A stretch of DNA of 64,000 bases from Gp6-AA40 sp036274155 (GTDB taxonomy: Bacteria > Acidobacteriota > Vicinamibacteria > Vicinamibacterales > UBA2999): assembly GCA_036274155.1 (NCBI GenBank), contig DASUGH010000196.1, forward strand, positions 56,113 to 120,112. Direction: 5' to 3'. Shown piece after piece: positions 40,857 to 51,400 of this stretch. Position 1 is the stretch's first letter; each line of letters starts with the position of its first letter. Below the pieces are notes generated by a model. That model worked only from the letters and a program-made list of their open reading frames with translations, was not told the DNA's origin and ran no database searches. The translations under genes and the position numbers were made by a program.

Positions 40857-41051
40857 GTGACCGAACCCCAGGACCCACCCGACCCCGATCCTGATCCGGA
40901 TCGTGATCGGGATCGAGACGACGAAATACCGGATACCCCACCGACCGAGCCGCCGCCCGTACCCGTCGAGGAACCTCCGGTTCCTGAACGGGGCCCGCTT
41001 ATCGCGGGCCGGCGCGGTGCCGGCCAACCGGAAACCTTCCGGGTGCGATAA
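40857..41051 (+). CDS. Small proline/aspartate-rich protein
   Basis: A 64-residue protein from a GTG start: TEPQDPPDPDPDPDRDRDRD, then EIPDTPPTEPPPVPVEEPPVPERG and a basic end. Similar small proteins ending in a TPPTEPPPVP-type segment occur in many bacteria in my recollection, without known function. The 3' end of the gene overlies three small perfect hairpins (for example CCGGAA/TTCCGG). The possible sigma-54 promoter precedes it. No signal peptide. Confidence 0.55.
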   Translation: MTEPQDPPDPDPDPDRDRDRDDEIPDTPPTEPPPVPVEEPPVPERGPLIAGRRGAGQPETFRVR

Positions 41052-41157
41052 CCGGAAACGAACGCGCCCGGCAGGGCGAGACGTCGCAGTCCGTGATCTC
41101 CGAGTTCACCAAAGTGGGCACGCGGGATTGTCGGTCTTGCGGGTCAGGAGGAGTGCT

Positions 41158-41400
41158 GTGGACGGAGTGCGCAAAGAACGTCGCGGGTTTGCATCCATGT
41201 CTCCCGAGAAGCAGCGTGAGATCGCCAGCAAGGGCGGACGCGCCGCTCACGAGAAGGGGACTGCGCACGAGTGGACCGCCGATGAAGCTCGTGCCGCCGG
41301 CCGCAAGGGCGGTCAGATCAGCCGTGGAGGACGCGGCCGGCTCGTGATGCCCGGCGAGATCACCCCGCCAGGATCGACCGAGCCTGGCGGAATGCACTGA
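41158..41400 (+). CDS. KGG-motif stress-induced protein
   Basis: An 80-residue hydrophilic protein with two KGG motifs (EIASKGGRAAHEKG and AAGRKGGQISRGG), the hallmark of the stress-induced KGG/GsiB-like family of hydrophilins. The GTG start is decided by a strong AGGAGG seven bases upstream. Family members accumulate in stress or stationary phase. It lies between two small orphan genes. Confidence 0.82.
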   Translation: MDGVRKERRGFASMSPEKQREIASKGGRAAHEKGTAHEWTADEARAAGRKGGQISRGGRGRLVMPGEITPPGSTEPGGMH

Positions 41401-41512
41401 CGGCAACACCGACACTGAGTCGGGCTCGCCCAGTGCCGTCGCTCCTCGAGCGTCGGCGTGACGGCGAGCTCGACGCGGACCGGCCCGTATCGTTGCGCCG
41501 GTCTGGCCGACC

Positions 41513-41716
41513 GTGACATTCGTTCGCATCTATCTCGCCGCCTACTTCATCCTGCTGGCTGGCGCCGGACTCGCGTTGTGGCAGTCGGGCGTCCTCGACC
41601 GGCTCCCTGGCAGCTGGCTCGCTGTCTCCGCCCTCGTCGCAATCGGTCTCGGCCTTCTGCTCGCAGCGGCGTCTGGCTCGAGAAGGGTCACGACCGACAG
41701 GACAGAGGACGACTGA
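41513..41716 (+). CDS. Small two-helix membrane protein
   Basis: A 67-residue protein (GTG start) with two hydrophobic segments (YLAAYFILLAGAGLALW and WLAVSALVAIGLGLLLAAA) and a charged C-terminus. No family is recognised. It precedes the Omp85 gene by 79 bases and might be co-transcribed with it. Confidence 0.5.
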   Translation: MTFVRIYLAAYFILLAGAGLALWQSGVLDRLPGSWLAVSALVAIGLGLLLAAASGSRRVTTDRTEDD

Positions 41717-41795
41717 GCACCCACACCGTTCGGGTTCTCCTCGCCTCCGCTCCTCTGGAGCAATCTTCGCTGGCACAATCTGTGGAAGCGCATCG

Positions 41796-43670
41796 ATGCA
41801 CATGTCGAGGAGGTGCGCGAGTCTGCTGTTGGCGGTTGCTGTCGGGTTCGCAAGCGCGTGCCGTGAGGACGGCGACATCGTCATCAGCAGCCTGACCTTC
41901 GACGGTGTGTCCCAGGTCGATAAGAGCGCGCTTGCCAACGCGTTGGAGACGAAGCGCGGCTCGCGGCTGCCCTGGGGCCAGAAGCAGTACTTCGATCGGC
42001 GCGCGTTCGAAGCAGACCTCCAGCGTATTGTCGCGTTCTACCGTGATCGCGGTTTCCCGGACGCGCGGGTCACGTCTGTCGAGCCCAGGCTGAACGATAC
42101 GCAGGACAAGATCGACATCACGATACACATCAGCGAAGGCGAGCCGATCCGCGTAGCCGCCGTCGAGCTCAACGGATTCGAGGTGCTGCCCGAGCGCGTG
42201 CTGCAGCGCCTTCGCCGGCAGCTGACGATCCGCGAGGGTGATCCGGTCGACGCGCAACTCGCGGCGGCCTCTCGTGAACGAGCTCTCAACGATCTGCGGA
42301 ATCACGGTTACCCGTACGCCGACGTGCGGCTCACCAACGCTCCCGCCGGACCCAGGAGCGAGCGCGTCATCTTCGAGGCGATACCGGGCACGCTCGCCCG
42401 CTTCGGGCCGGTTGAGATCAACGGGCTCGGCAGCGTCGACGACGAGGTGGTTCTTCGCCAGCTCACATTCAAGCCCGGCGACCTGTTTGCCCGCGACGAC
42501 ATGCGAGACAGCCAGCGCAAGCTGTACGCGATGGAGCTCTTCCAGTTCGTCAACATCGCACCGCTCGAGGATCGCGAGCAGATGCCGGCCGAGGTGCCGG
42601 TCAGGGTGACAGTCGGCGAGAGCAAGCACCGAAAGGTGACCTTTGGTCTCGGTTACGGCAGCGAGGAGAAGGCGCGTGCGCGTGTGCGCTGGGACCACGT
42701 CAATTTCTTCGGGGGCGCCCGCCACGCGGGTGTCGAGGCCCGCTGGTCGTCACTCGATCGCGGCATCAGGGCCGAGTTGCGCGAGCCGTACTTCCTGCAT
42801 CAGAACTTCTCCCTCGGCTTCCAGGGACAGTATTGGCATTCGGACGAACCGGCATTCACGCAGACGACACGTGGCGGCCGCGTCGTGCTGCGGCATCAGG
42901 CGAACCAGCAGAACTTCTGGAGCGTCTCGCTGATCAACGAATATCAGTCGAGCGCCATTGCCGAGGAGGCCCGCACCGACTTCACGCTGCGCGACGAGCT
43001 GATCGCACTTGGACTGGATCCCGACACCGGCGAGAGTCGCGGCACTGTGTCGGCAATCGCGTTCGACGTCGGACGCAACACGACCAACAACGTGCTCGAC
43101 GCCCGGCGGGGGTACGTGCTGAACGGCCATCTGGAGCAGGCGGGCGGCTGGATGTGGGGCTCGTACAACTACTGGTCGGCGACCGCAGACGCCCGCTATT
43201 TCCACAGCGTGGCCCGGCGGTTCGTGCTCGCGACGCGCGTGAACGTCGGCATTGTCGACGCCGCAGACAACAGCAACCTGAACGTGCCGTATCACAAGCG
43301 CTTCTTCCTCGGCGGCGCGACGAGCAACCGGGGATGGGGACGCTTCGAGATCGCTCCGCTCAGCTCCGACGGGTTTCCGGTCGGGGGGCTGTCGATGCTG
43401 GACGGGTCATCGGAGGTCCGGTTCCCCGTCTGGGGAAACCTCGGTGGCGTCATCTTCGTGGACTACAGCCAGGTCTGGCCCGGCTCCTGGGAGTTCGATC
43501 TCCGCGACTTACAATACGCGGTCGGTCCTGGTCTCCGTTATCGTACGCCGGTGGGGCCGGTGCGAGTCGACCTCGGCTACCAGCTCAATCACATCGACGG
43601 GCTGCTGGTGAACGGGGAGCCGGAAAATCGTTACTGGCGGGTCCATTTCAGCATCGGCCAGGCATTCTGA
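41796..43670 (+). CDS. Omp85 outer-membrane insertase, TamA/TamL-like, with lipobox
   Basis: A 624-residue Omp85 protein. The signal peptide ends in VGFASAC, a lipobox with C22, so the N-terminus is probably lipidated, as in TamL of Bacteroidota. Three or four POTRA domains follow (residues of about 28-270; IVISSLTFDGVSQVDKSAL, IRVAAVELNGFEVLPERVL, ARFGPVEINGLGSVDDEVV), then a 16-strand-type barrel with the conserved VRFPVWGN-type loop and the aromatic end FSIGQAF. The gene is 33 bases upstream of tamB, so the two form the TAM complex, which moves phospholipids or inserts outer-membrane proteins. Confidence 0.9.
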   Translation: MHMSRRCASLLLAVAVGFASACREDGDIVISSLTFDGVSQVDKSALANALETKRGSRLPWGQKQYFDRRAFEADLQRIVAFYRDRGFPDARVTSVEPRLNDTQDKIDITIHISEGEPIRVAAVELNGFEVLPERVLQRLRRQLTIREGDPVDAQLAAASRERALNDLRNHGYPYADVRLTNAPAGPRSERVIFEAIPGTLARFGPVEINGLGSVDDEVVLRQLTFKPGDLFARDDMRDSQRKLYAMELFQFVNIAPLEDREQMPAEVPVRVTVGESKHRKVTFGLGYGSEEKARARVRWDHVNFFGGARHAGVEARWSSLDRGIRAELREPYFLHQNFSLGFQGQYWHSDEPAFTQTTRGGRVVLRHQANQQNFWSVSLINEYQSSAIAEEARTDFTLRDELIALGLDPDTGESRGTVSAIAFDVGRNTTNNVLDARRGYVLNGHLEQAGGWMWGSYNYWSATADARYFHSVARRFVLATRVNVGIVDAADNSNLNVPYHKRFFLGGATSNRGWGRFEIAPLSSDGFPVGGLSMLDGSSEVRFPVWGNLGGVIFVDYSQVWPGSWEFDLRDLQYAVGPGLRYRTPVGPVRVDLGYQLNHIDGLLVNGEPENRYWRVHFSIGQAF

Positions 43671-43703
43671 GCCGATCTCTTTGTCGTGGCTGGCAGGTCG
43701 TAG

Positions 43704-46700
43704 ATGGCAGACGCCAAAGTCCGGCGCCGGCGGCTGGGATCGCTGCTGATTCCGATGTCCGGCGTCCGCCGATTCGTGCAGATCGTTGCGTTCCTCTGCA
43801 CGCTCGTCGTCGGCGTGGCGGCGCTGTCGCTCATCATCACCCAGACCGCCTGGTTCCGCGACTGGCTGCGCGGGTTCATCGTGCGCCAGGCCGAGCAGTA
43901 CGTGAACGGGACGGTCACGATCGGCCGGCTCGAGGGGAACCTCTTCTTCGGCGTGCGTCTGGCCGACCTCGATGTCTCGATGGGCGGCAGCCCTGTCATC
44001 GACATCGGCGACGTCGATCTCGACTACAGCGTGCTGACGTTCCTGCGCGGAGACGTAGTCCTCGATCGGATTCACGTCGACCGCCCGGTGATCCGTCTCA
44101 CCCGTGCCGGCGACCGCTGGAATCTCGCGCGTCTGCTGAAGGAGAGGCCGGAGTCGCCTGAGAAGAGCCGTCCCGCCTTCACTATCGCCGCTCTCGAGAT
44201 CAGCGAGGGTACCGTGCATCTCGACGCGCGCGACGTCGTGTCGGGCGTGGTCATCCCCAGTCGCATCGAGCACCTCAACGCGTCGCTCGGCATCAACAGC
44301 ACCGCCAGCGACCTCGCGGTCGACGTCTCGGATGTGAGGTTCGCGACGGTGGATCCGTCCCTGGAGGTCGCCAGTCTCGGGGCGATCCGCCGGAGCGGCA
44401 AGTACCTCTCGTTCGAAGGGCTCGAGCTGGCGATGGGAGAGAGCGTCCTCACTGTGGCCGGCGCCATTGAAAACGTCGAGAGCCCGTCGCGTTCGTTCAA
44501 CGTGAAGGCATCGTCAGACAAGCTGGCGCTTCAGCAACTGGCGGCGCTGATCCCGGCGCTCAGGAGCTATGCCCTTCAGCCTGCCTTCGACGTCACGGTG
44601 ACCGGTCCGGCGGATCGGCTGCAGGTTGTGCTGCAGGCCAGCGACGTGAGAACAGGCAAGGTCGGCGGCGACCTCACCGTCGATGCAGCCACGCCCGGCC
44701 AGCGTGTCGCCGGGATCGTGCGGCTCGAGCGGTTCAACCTCTCACCGCTGCTGCCTCACCTGCGGCCGTCGGCATCGCGCGCCGCACGGAGCGACATCAC
44801 CGGCGAGGCGCGCATCGATCTGGCGCTGCCGAGCGGAAGGCTTCCGTTGAGCGGCACCTATTCTCTGCGTGCGTCACGGGCGCTGGTCGCCGGGTACGGA
44901 GCGCGCAATGTCGTGGCCAGCGGCCGCATCGATGGCACGACCGTCCGGATCACCGGTGCGCAGGCGGACGCCTACGGCGCACACGCAACGACGGCAGGCA
45001 CCGTCGTCGCCGGGGAGCGTTTCGCGCTGGACCTGCGCGGGCATGCGTCCGGGGTGGACCTTCGCAACCTGCCCGATTCGCTCGGCGCTCCGAAGGTGCC
45101 GAGCATGCTCGACGTCGAATACACGCTGTCCGGCCGCAGTTCGGAGTACTCGGGTACGGCCCTCCTGGGCACCTCGATGCTCGCTGGTTCCACGATCGAG
45201 CAGGGCACGTCAGGCACGTTCCGCTTCGGCGGAGGCGCCCCGCAGTATTCGGCCAGGGGCCGGGTGACCCATCTCGATCTGCAGCAGGTCGGCCAGGGAT
45301 TCGACATCGCCGCGCTGTCGCAGGATCGCTACCGGAGCCGGGTGAACGCCACCTTCGATGTGACCGGCGCCGGCGGAGGACGCTATCCGCTCACCCTCGA
45401 TGCGACCGGCACGGCAGACGATTCCACGCTCTTCCAGGCGACCTTCCCCCGCATGGACGCGACGGTGCACCTGCAGGACGGCGACATGCGTGTCAAGTCG
45501 GTGGGCGAGTTCGCCGATCTCGACCCTGCGATCGTCTCGGGCGACTCGCGTGCAGCCGGCAAGCTGACCGGTAGCGTGGACGTCGAGACGACGCTTCGCG
45601 ACTACGCCAGCGGCGTCACGGTCGACTCAATCGATCTTGCAGGACGAGTCACGCTCTCGAACTCGACGGTCGGATCGCTGGCCATCGATTCCGCTGTGGC
45701 GCAGGGTCAGTACGCGAACAAGGCCGGCAATCTGGAGATGCTCGAGATCAAAGGTGTCGACGTCAACGTCACGGCGAAAGGTCCTGTGTCGCTGGCCGAC
45801 ACCGGTTCGACGCAGCTGACTGTTCACGCCGAGTCTGCGTCGCTCGAACGGCTCGGCACGTTCGTGTCGCAGCCGCTCAAGGGCTCCGCTGTGGTCGACG
45901 CGACGGTGACCGGTAATGCGACGAAGCTCGAGGCGCGAGGAACGCTCAAGGGCAGTGATGTGAAGTACGGCGACAACGGAGCGCTCAGTCTCGCGAGTGA
46001 CTTCGTCGCCACGATACCCGACCTGACACCGAAGCAGGCGTCCGTTCAGGCGAAGAGCATGGTGACCTTCCTCGAGATTGGCGGGCAGCACATCACCGAG
46101 CTCACTGCCGACACGACCTACGACGGATCGAAGCTGGACTTCGACGCGACCGCCCGCGAAGGCATCAGGCAGCTCGACGCCGGCGGCACGGTGGTCTTTC
46201 ACCCGGACCACCAGGAGATCCACCTCCCCAGGCTCGCGCTCCGCTCGGAGAAGCTGATCTGGCGGACTCCCGATACCGGCCAGGCGGCCGTCCGGTATTC
46301 GAAGGATCGGATCGAGATCCAGAAGCTGGAGCTGATGAACGGCAATCAGCGACTGACGGCGGACGGTGTCGTCGGCTCGGCGACCGAGCCGCTGCAGGTG
46401 CATGTCGAGAACGTGGACGTGGCCGAGATCGATCAGCTGCTGCTCGGCGATCAGCGGCTGGCCGGCCGCCTGAACGCCGATGCCAGGGTCATGGGTGCGC
46501 TCGACGACCCGCGCGTCGAGGGGCAGTTCTCGCTGACCCAGGGGGCGTTCCAGAACTACAAGTTCGAATCGCTCACGGGAAAGATCGACTATGTCCCGAA
46601 GGGGCTGAACGTCGACATTCGACTGCAGGCGACGCCGGCGGAGTGGCTGACCGCCAAAGGCTTCGCGCCGCTCACCCTGTTTCGACCGAACCCCGAAGGC

Positions 46701-48164
46701 GTCGGCGACGCGCACCAGGAGCCGGCGGAAGGCGAGGCGATCGCCATCGACATCGCCAGCAGCGAGGTGGGACTCGGGCTGATCCAGGGGTTCACGTCGT
46801 ATGTGACCAACGTCACCGGCGTGATGCAGGCGAACCTCAAGGTGACCGGCTCCGGCTACGATCCGCATGTCGAAGGGACCGTCGGCATCCGCGGCGGTTC
46901 GTTCATGGTGCCCGATCTGGGAACGTCGTACACCGGTCTCGATACCGAGCTGCAGCTCACGGAAAAGGGGCTGACCATCGAGCAGTTCAAGATTCTCGAC
47001 GAGCGCGGCGCCGCGATGACCGTCGGCGGCAATCTGGCGGTGCACTCGACGTCGGTCGGGGCCGTCAACGTCAGCCTCAAGTCCGAGAAGTTCGAGATCA
47101 TCGACAACAAGATCGCGTCACTGAAGCTCGATACCGACGTCCAGATCACCGGCGAGATTCGCAAGCCGCACGTCGAAGGATTCGTCGAGATCGAGAGCGG
47201 CACGATTCACGTGACCGAGCTCCTCCAGCGATTGACGGCGAGCACGTATTCGACCGAAGCGTCCACGGTGCCTGGCCTCGAGAACGCACCGCCGGCCACT
47301 CCGCCTGCGGCCGCGCCGGATCAGCCAAATCAGAAGGAGCAGCCGCCAACTGAGGAGGTCGTGAATCCGTTCGACGCGCTCGAAATGAATGTGGCGCTCT
47401 CGGTTCCCGGCAACCTGATCCTGCGTGGCAATGGCGTCCGTGCGGCGAACGCTCCGGTGTCGATGGGCGACGTCAACCTGACCGTGGGTGGAGTGCTGCA
47501 GCTGACGAAGGCGCCGTCGCAGTCGCTGCGTGTGGTCGGCGACGTTCACACCGTTCGCGGCACTTACAACTTCCAGGGGCGCCGCTTCGACATCATGCGC
47601 GACGGCCGCGTCGGCTTCTCTGGCGGAGACGAGCTCGACCCGCTGCTCGATCTGCAGGCGAGACGCGAAATCTCCGGCGTGGAGACGTTCATTCGTGTGC
47701 GCGGGACGGTACGCCGTCCGGAACTCTCCTTCTCGAGCAATCCACCGCTCGAAGAAGCCGACGTGCTGTCGCTCATCATCTTCAACCAGCCGATCAACGA
47801 GCTCGGCGAGGGCGAGGCTGCGTCGCTCGCCGACCGCGCCGGCGCGCTTGCCGCAGGCTACCTCACCGCCGGACTCGCCAGATCGGTCGGACAGGCGCTG
47901 AACCTCGACGAGTTCGAAATCTCGACTCCCGTGGGTGAAGGGGCCAGCCTGACCATCGGTCAGCAGGTCGGACGCAATCTCTTCTTCCGTCTCCGGCAGG
48001 CGTTCGGCTCCGAGCAGACGACGGAGCTGATCCTCGAATATCAGATTGCCGAGTACCTGCGGCTTCAGGCGACGGCGGCAGAAGGACCGCTGTCGACGCA
48101 GCGCACCCAGTTCCGGCGCGTCGAACGTGGCGGATTGGACCTGATCTTCTTCTTCAGTTATTAG
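43704..48164 (+). CDS. tamB: TamB-like translocation/assembly module protein
   Basis: A 1486-residue AsmA/TamB-family protein: one N-terminal membrane helix (about residues 25-48), a very long repetitive beta structure (periplasm-spanning beta-taco groove), and the C-terminal DUF490/TamB domain (GTYNFQGRRFDIMRDGRVGFSG; FSSNPPLEEADVLSLIIFN). A proline-rich linker lies near residues 1190-1220 (PPATPPAAAPDQ). It pairs with the upstream Omp85 protein; TamB bridges the inner membrane and the Omp85 barrel, probably moving lipids. Confidence 0.92.
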   Translation: MADAKVRRRRLGSLLIPMSGVRRFVQIVAFLCTLVVGVAALSLIITQTAWFRDWLRGFIVRQAEQYVNGTVTIGRLEGNLFFGVRLADLDVSMGGSPVIDIGDVDLDYSVLTFLRGDVVLDRIHVDRPVIRLTRAGDRWNLARLLKERPESPEKSRPAFTIAALEISEGTVHLDARDVVSGVVIPSRIEHLNASLGINSTASDLAVDVSDVRFATVDPSLEVASLGAIRRSGKYLSFEGLELAMGESVLTVAGAIENVESPSRSFNVKASSDKLALQQLAALIPALRSYALQPAFDVTVTGPADRLQVVLQASDVRTGKVGGDLTVDAATPGQRVAGIVRLERFNLSPLLPHLRPSASRAARSDITGEARIDLALPSGRLPLSGTYSLRASRALVAGYGARNVVASGRIDGTTVRITGAQADAYGAHATTAGTVVAGERFALDLRGHASGVDLRNLPDSLGAPKVPSMLDVEYTLSGRSSEYSGTALLGTSMLAGSTIEQGTSGTFRFGGGAPQYSARGRVTHLDLQQVGQGFDIAALSQDRYRSRVNATFDVTGAGGGRYPLTLDATGTADDSTLFQATFPRMDATVHLQDGDMRVKSVGEFADLDPAIVSGDSRAAGKLTGSVDVETTLRDYASGVTVDSIDLAGRVTLSNSTVGSLAIDSAVAQGQYANKAGNLEMLEIKGVDVNVTAKGPVSLADTGSTQLTVHAESASLERLGTFVSQPLKGSAVVDATVTGNATKLEARGTLKGSDVKYGDNGALSLASDFVATIPDLTPKQASVQAKSMVTFLEIGGQHITELTADTTYDGSKLDFDATAREGIRQLDAGGTVVFHPDHQEIHLPRLALRSEKLIWRTPDTGQAAVRYSKDRIEIQKLELMNGNQRLTADGVVGSATEPLQVHVENVDVAEIDQLLLGDQRLAGRLNADARVMGALDDPRVEGQFSLTQGAFQNYKFESLTGKIDYVPKGLNVDIRLQATPAEWLTAKGFAPLTLFRPNPEGVGDAHQEPAEGEAIAIDIASSEVGLGLIQGFTSYVTNVTGVMQANLKVTGSGYDPHVEGTVGIRGGSFMVPDLGTSYTGLDTELQLTEKGLTIEQFKILDERGAAMTVGGNLAVHSTSVGAVNVSLKSEKFEIIDNKIASLKLDTDVQITGEIRKPHVEGFVEIESGTIHVTELLQRLTASTYSTEASTVPGLENAPPATPPAAAPDQPNQKEQPPTEEVVNPFDALEMNVALSVPGNLILRGNGVRAANAPVSMGDVNLTVGGVLQLTKAPSQSLRVVGDVHTVRGTYNFQGRRFDIMRDGRVGFSGGDELDPLLDLQARREISGVETFIRVRGTVRRPELSFSSNPPLEEADVLSLIIFNQPINELGEGEAASLADRAGALAAGYLTAGLARSVGQALNLDEFEISTPVGEGASLTIGQQVGRNLFFRLRQAFGSEQTTELILEYQIAEYLRLQATAAEGPLSTQRTQFRRVERGGLDLIFFFSY

Positions 48165-48416
48165 AGCCCCGACGGATCGGCCGCTCACGTCCCCGAGCGC
48201 CCGCATTCACCTCGCTTCGTTCCTCGCACCAGCGACTAAGTTGCCGATATCGAAAGGGTTCTGCATGATTTCGCTTTACGAAGTTCATCGAACCGGGTAC
48301 AAGCAGGTCCGGCGACCGCAGAGTCGCCGATGTCACGGCCGAGCCCGTGAACCGCCCGGGGGTGGCCCAGGGTTCGGACGGGGGACTCAAACCTCTGCAG
48401 AACAGCGAGGCTGGGG

Positions 48417-51400
48417 ATGCGTCCGCGATTGAGCGTGATCCTGTTGGCTACCGTTGCCGTTTCCTTCATCGCCCCTTCGGTGTACGCGCAGACCGGCGCA
48501 ATCGCCGGCCAGGCGCGTGATGCGTCCGGGGCGGCGTTGCCAGGCGTGACCGTCGAAGTCACGAGCCCGGCGCTCATCGAGAAGATACGCTCGACAACCA
48601 CCGACCAGAACGGGCGCTATCAGATCACCGCCCTTCCGGTCGGCACGTACGAAGTGTCGTTTGCGCTCGCCAGCTTCGCCACCTTCAAGCGATCGAACGT
48701 CGTCGTGACGTCGGACTTCACGGCAAACGTGATGGCCGACATGAAGGTGGGCGAGCTCAAGGACACCGTGAGCGTCGTGGCCGAGGCGCCGCTCGTCGAC
48801 GTGCAGCGCGCGCAGCAGCAGGTCGTGTTCCAGGGCGCTGAGATCCGCGACCTGCCGACCACCCGCAACATGGCCGATCTGATGGTCCTCGTCCCGGGAC
48901 TCACGGCGCCGCGCGGCATCGGCGGGAATGTCAATTGTGTCGGAGGCACGGCCACCGGAACCATCATGTGCGATCCGTACTTGCGCGGCTTCAATGCGCA
49001 CGCCGACGTCAACGATGCCTCGGCACAGGCGCAGGGCCGCGTACTGGTCGACGGCATCGCCATCAACGGTCCGCGTGGCGCCCTCGACCCCAATGGGTTC
49101 GATCGCTACGACGGCGTGACCGGCGGCTATATCGCCGATGTCGGCGGCGCCCAGGAAGTCTCCTTTACCCTGTCCGGCGCGCTCGGAGAATCCGAGACCG
49201 GCGGCGCCGCGATCAACATCGTGCCGAGAACGGGCGGCAATCGCTACGCCGGCAATTTCTTCACCTCGTACACGAACGATCAGTTCTTCGACAGGAACCG
49301 GGAAACGCGTCTGCTCGGATCACCGCTGACGCTCCCGGTGGTCTTCGATTACGACGTGAATGGCTCCTTTGGGGGGCCGGTCGTGCGCGATCGCTTCTGG
49401 TTCTATCTGAACGCCCGCAATCAGGGAAAGGAGAACAACCTGAACCCGGGCAATCCATTCTGGTGGAACAAGAACTACGGGATCTGGGGAAAGAACTATC
49501 AGCCGGACCGGAACCGGCCGATCGACGGGTACCGCAACGAGTACAAGAACGCGAGCGCCCGACTGACGTTTCAAGTGAGCCAGCGGCACAAGCTGAATGT
49601 CTTCTGGGACGAGCAGAGCTCCTGTCAGGATCCCTGCTACGGCGTGCTGCAGTCGTGGACATCGCCGGAATCGTGGCAGTCGACGCAGACGTGGCCGAAC
49701 CGGCTCATCCAGCTCACGTGGACCAATCCCGCCACCAACCGGCTGCTGCTCGACGGAAACCTCTCGGCGACGCTGCAGCACTACGACACGTCACGCCACC
49801 GCGAGATCGAGGATCCGACGTGGGTGCCGCGCATTTCCGAGACCGGCGCGACGGCAGGCATCGATGAAGTCAGCATCAGCCTGCCCATCCAGTCCGTCAA
49901 TGAAATATCGGGATCCGGGACAACGCTGCTGTCCGGCTCGAAGAACGATGCGCTGCTGGCGGGAGGCTACGCGGCGCGAATCCGCAATTCCGACAACCTG
50001 CGGTCGCGGGCGTCCGTCTCGTACATCACAGGCTCGCACAACGCAAAGATCGGCTACGAAGGCGCCTATTTCATGGAAAAGACGACGCCGAAGGTCAACG
50101 ACCCGCGGCTCACGCTCATGATGCAGACGCCGTCGACCACCTGCGCGACCAACAACTCGTGCGGCAACACCAGCCTGTATTTCCCGGAGGATCCCAACAA
50201 TACGCTGTACCGCCGGCCCGTCCCGACGAGCTTCACGATGAATACTGGGACTGCCACGCTGGACGAGCGCGTGTGGTTCGGCGCCCTGTTCATCCAGGAT
50301 CAGTGGACGCTCGACCGCTTCACGTTGAGCGGAGCGCTCCGCTACGACCACGCGCAGAGCCGCTACGGCCAGACGTGCGTCGGCGGCGACGGAAACGAGC
50401 CGTTCGTGCCGGTTCAGACCGGCGGAGCCTACAACGGCCAGCGCTTCTGGTGCACCGAGCCGTCGAACGGCGTCAACTACAACGACATTACGCCGAGGTG
50501 GAACGTCGCGTGGGACGTCTTCGGCAACGGCAAGACGTCGGTCAAGTTCAACATGGGCAAGTACCTGACGCAGGCCGGTCTCGGCGGCCTGTACAGCGAC
50601 GTCAACCCCGCCGCGAGGACCTCGTACAGCCTGAACCGCGGCTGGCAGGACACCAATGGCAACCGCGTCCCTGATTGCCGGTTCTTCGATTTCACCGCAC
50701 ACACCGATCTCGGTGACACCTGCAATGCGGTCACCGGAAACGCCGCGAATCGCTACGGCCGCGATCCGTACGCGCTCGACGCCGCTGGTTTGAACGCCGC
50801 GCTCTTCCAGACCACGCAGTGCGGCCGCCACGATCGGGCCAGCGAACAGGTGCAGCAGTACTGCCTCGCGTCCGGCGACAACCTGGTGGGCGGCTGGGGC
50901 GCGCGCAGGTACGAGTGGCAGTTCGGTCTCGGCGTGCAGCACGAGCTGTTTCCCCGGCTCTCGGTCGAGGTCACGTACAACCGGCGGAGGTACGGCAACC
51001 TGACGCAAACCGACGTTCTCGGACGCGGCTGCGATCGCTTCGGCTTCGGTGCCGTTTCAGAGGACGAGTGCCAGGAGAACTATCTCAACTACATCGCCCC
51101 GAACCACGATTTCTATGCGGTTCGAGCGCCTGTCGACACGCGCCTCCCGAATGGCGGCGGCTATCTGCTGCGCGGGATCTCCACACAGAAGCAGATTGGC
51201 GCTCTCCCCGACAACGGCACTGCCGTCGCGTTCGATTCCGACCTCGGATATACGTATGCCGCGGTCGATACGAACTTCGTGCTGCGCGCACGGGGCGGCT
51301 TGCGCTTCTCGGGCGGCACGAGCACTGGACGGTCCGTCCAGGACAATTGCTTCTCCAATCTGGACACCCCGTTGGTGCAGGGTCGGGAAGGGAACAACTA

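Noticed and set aside
45627..47045. Minus-strand frame of 472 codons inside tamB
   Set aside because: No recognisable content and rich in arginine and histidine as expected of antisense high-GC frames; tamB is continuous on the plus strand.
48165..48416. Possible tRNA or structured RNA before the second TonB receptor
   Set aside because: GGTTCGA-like fragments suggested a T-arm, but no acceptor stem, anticodon arm or full cloverleaf can be built on either strand.
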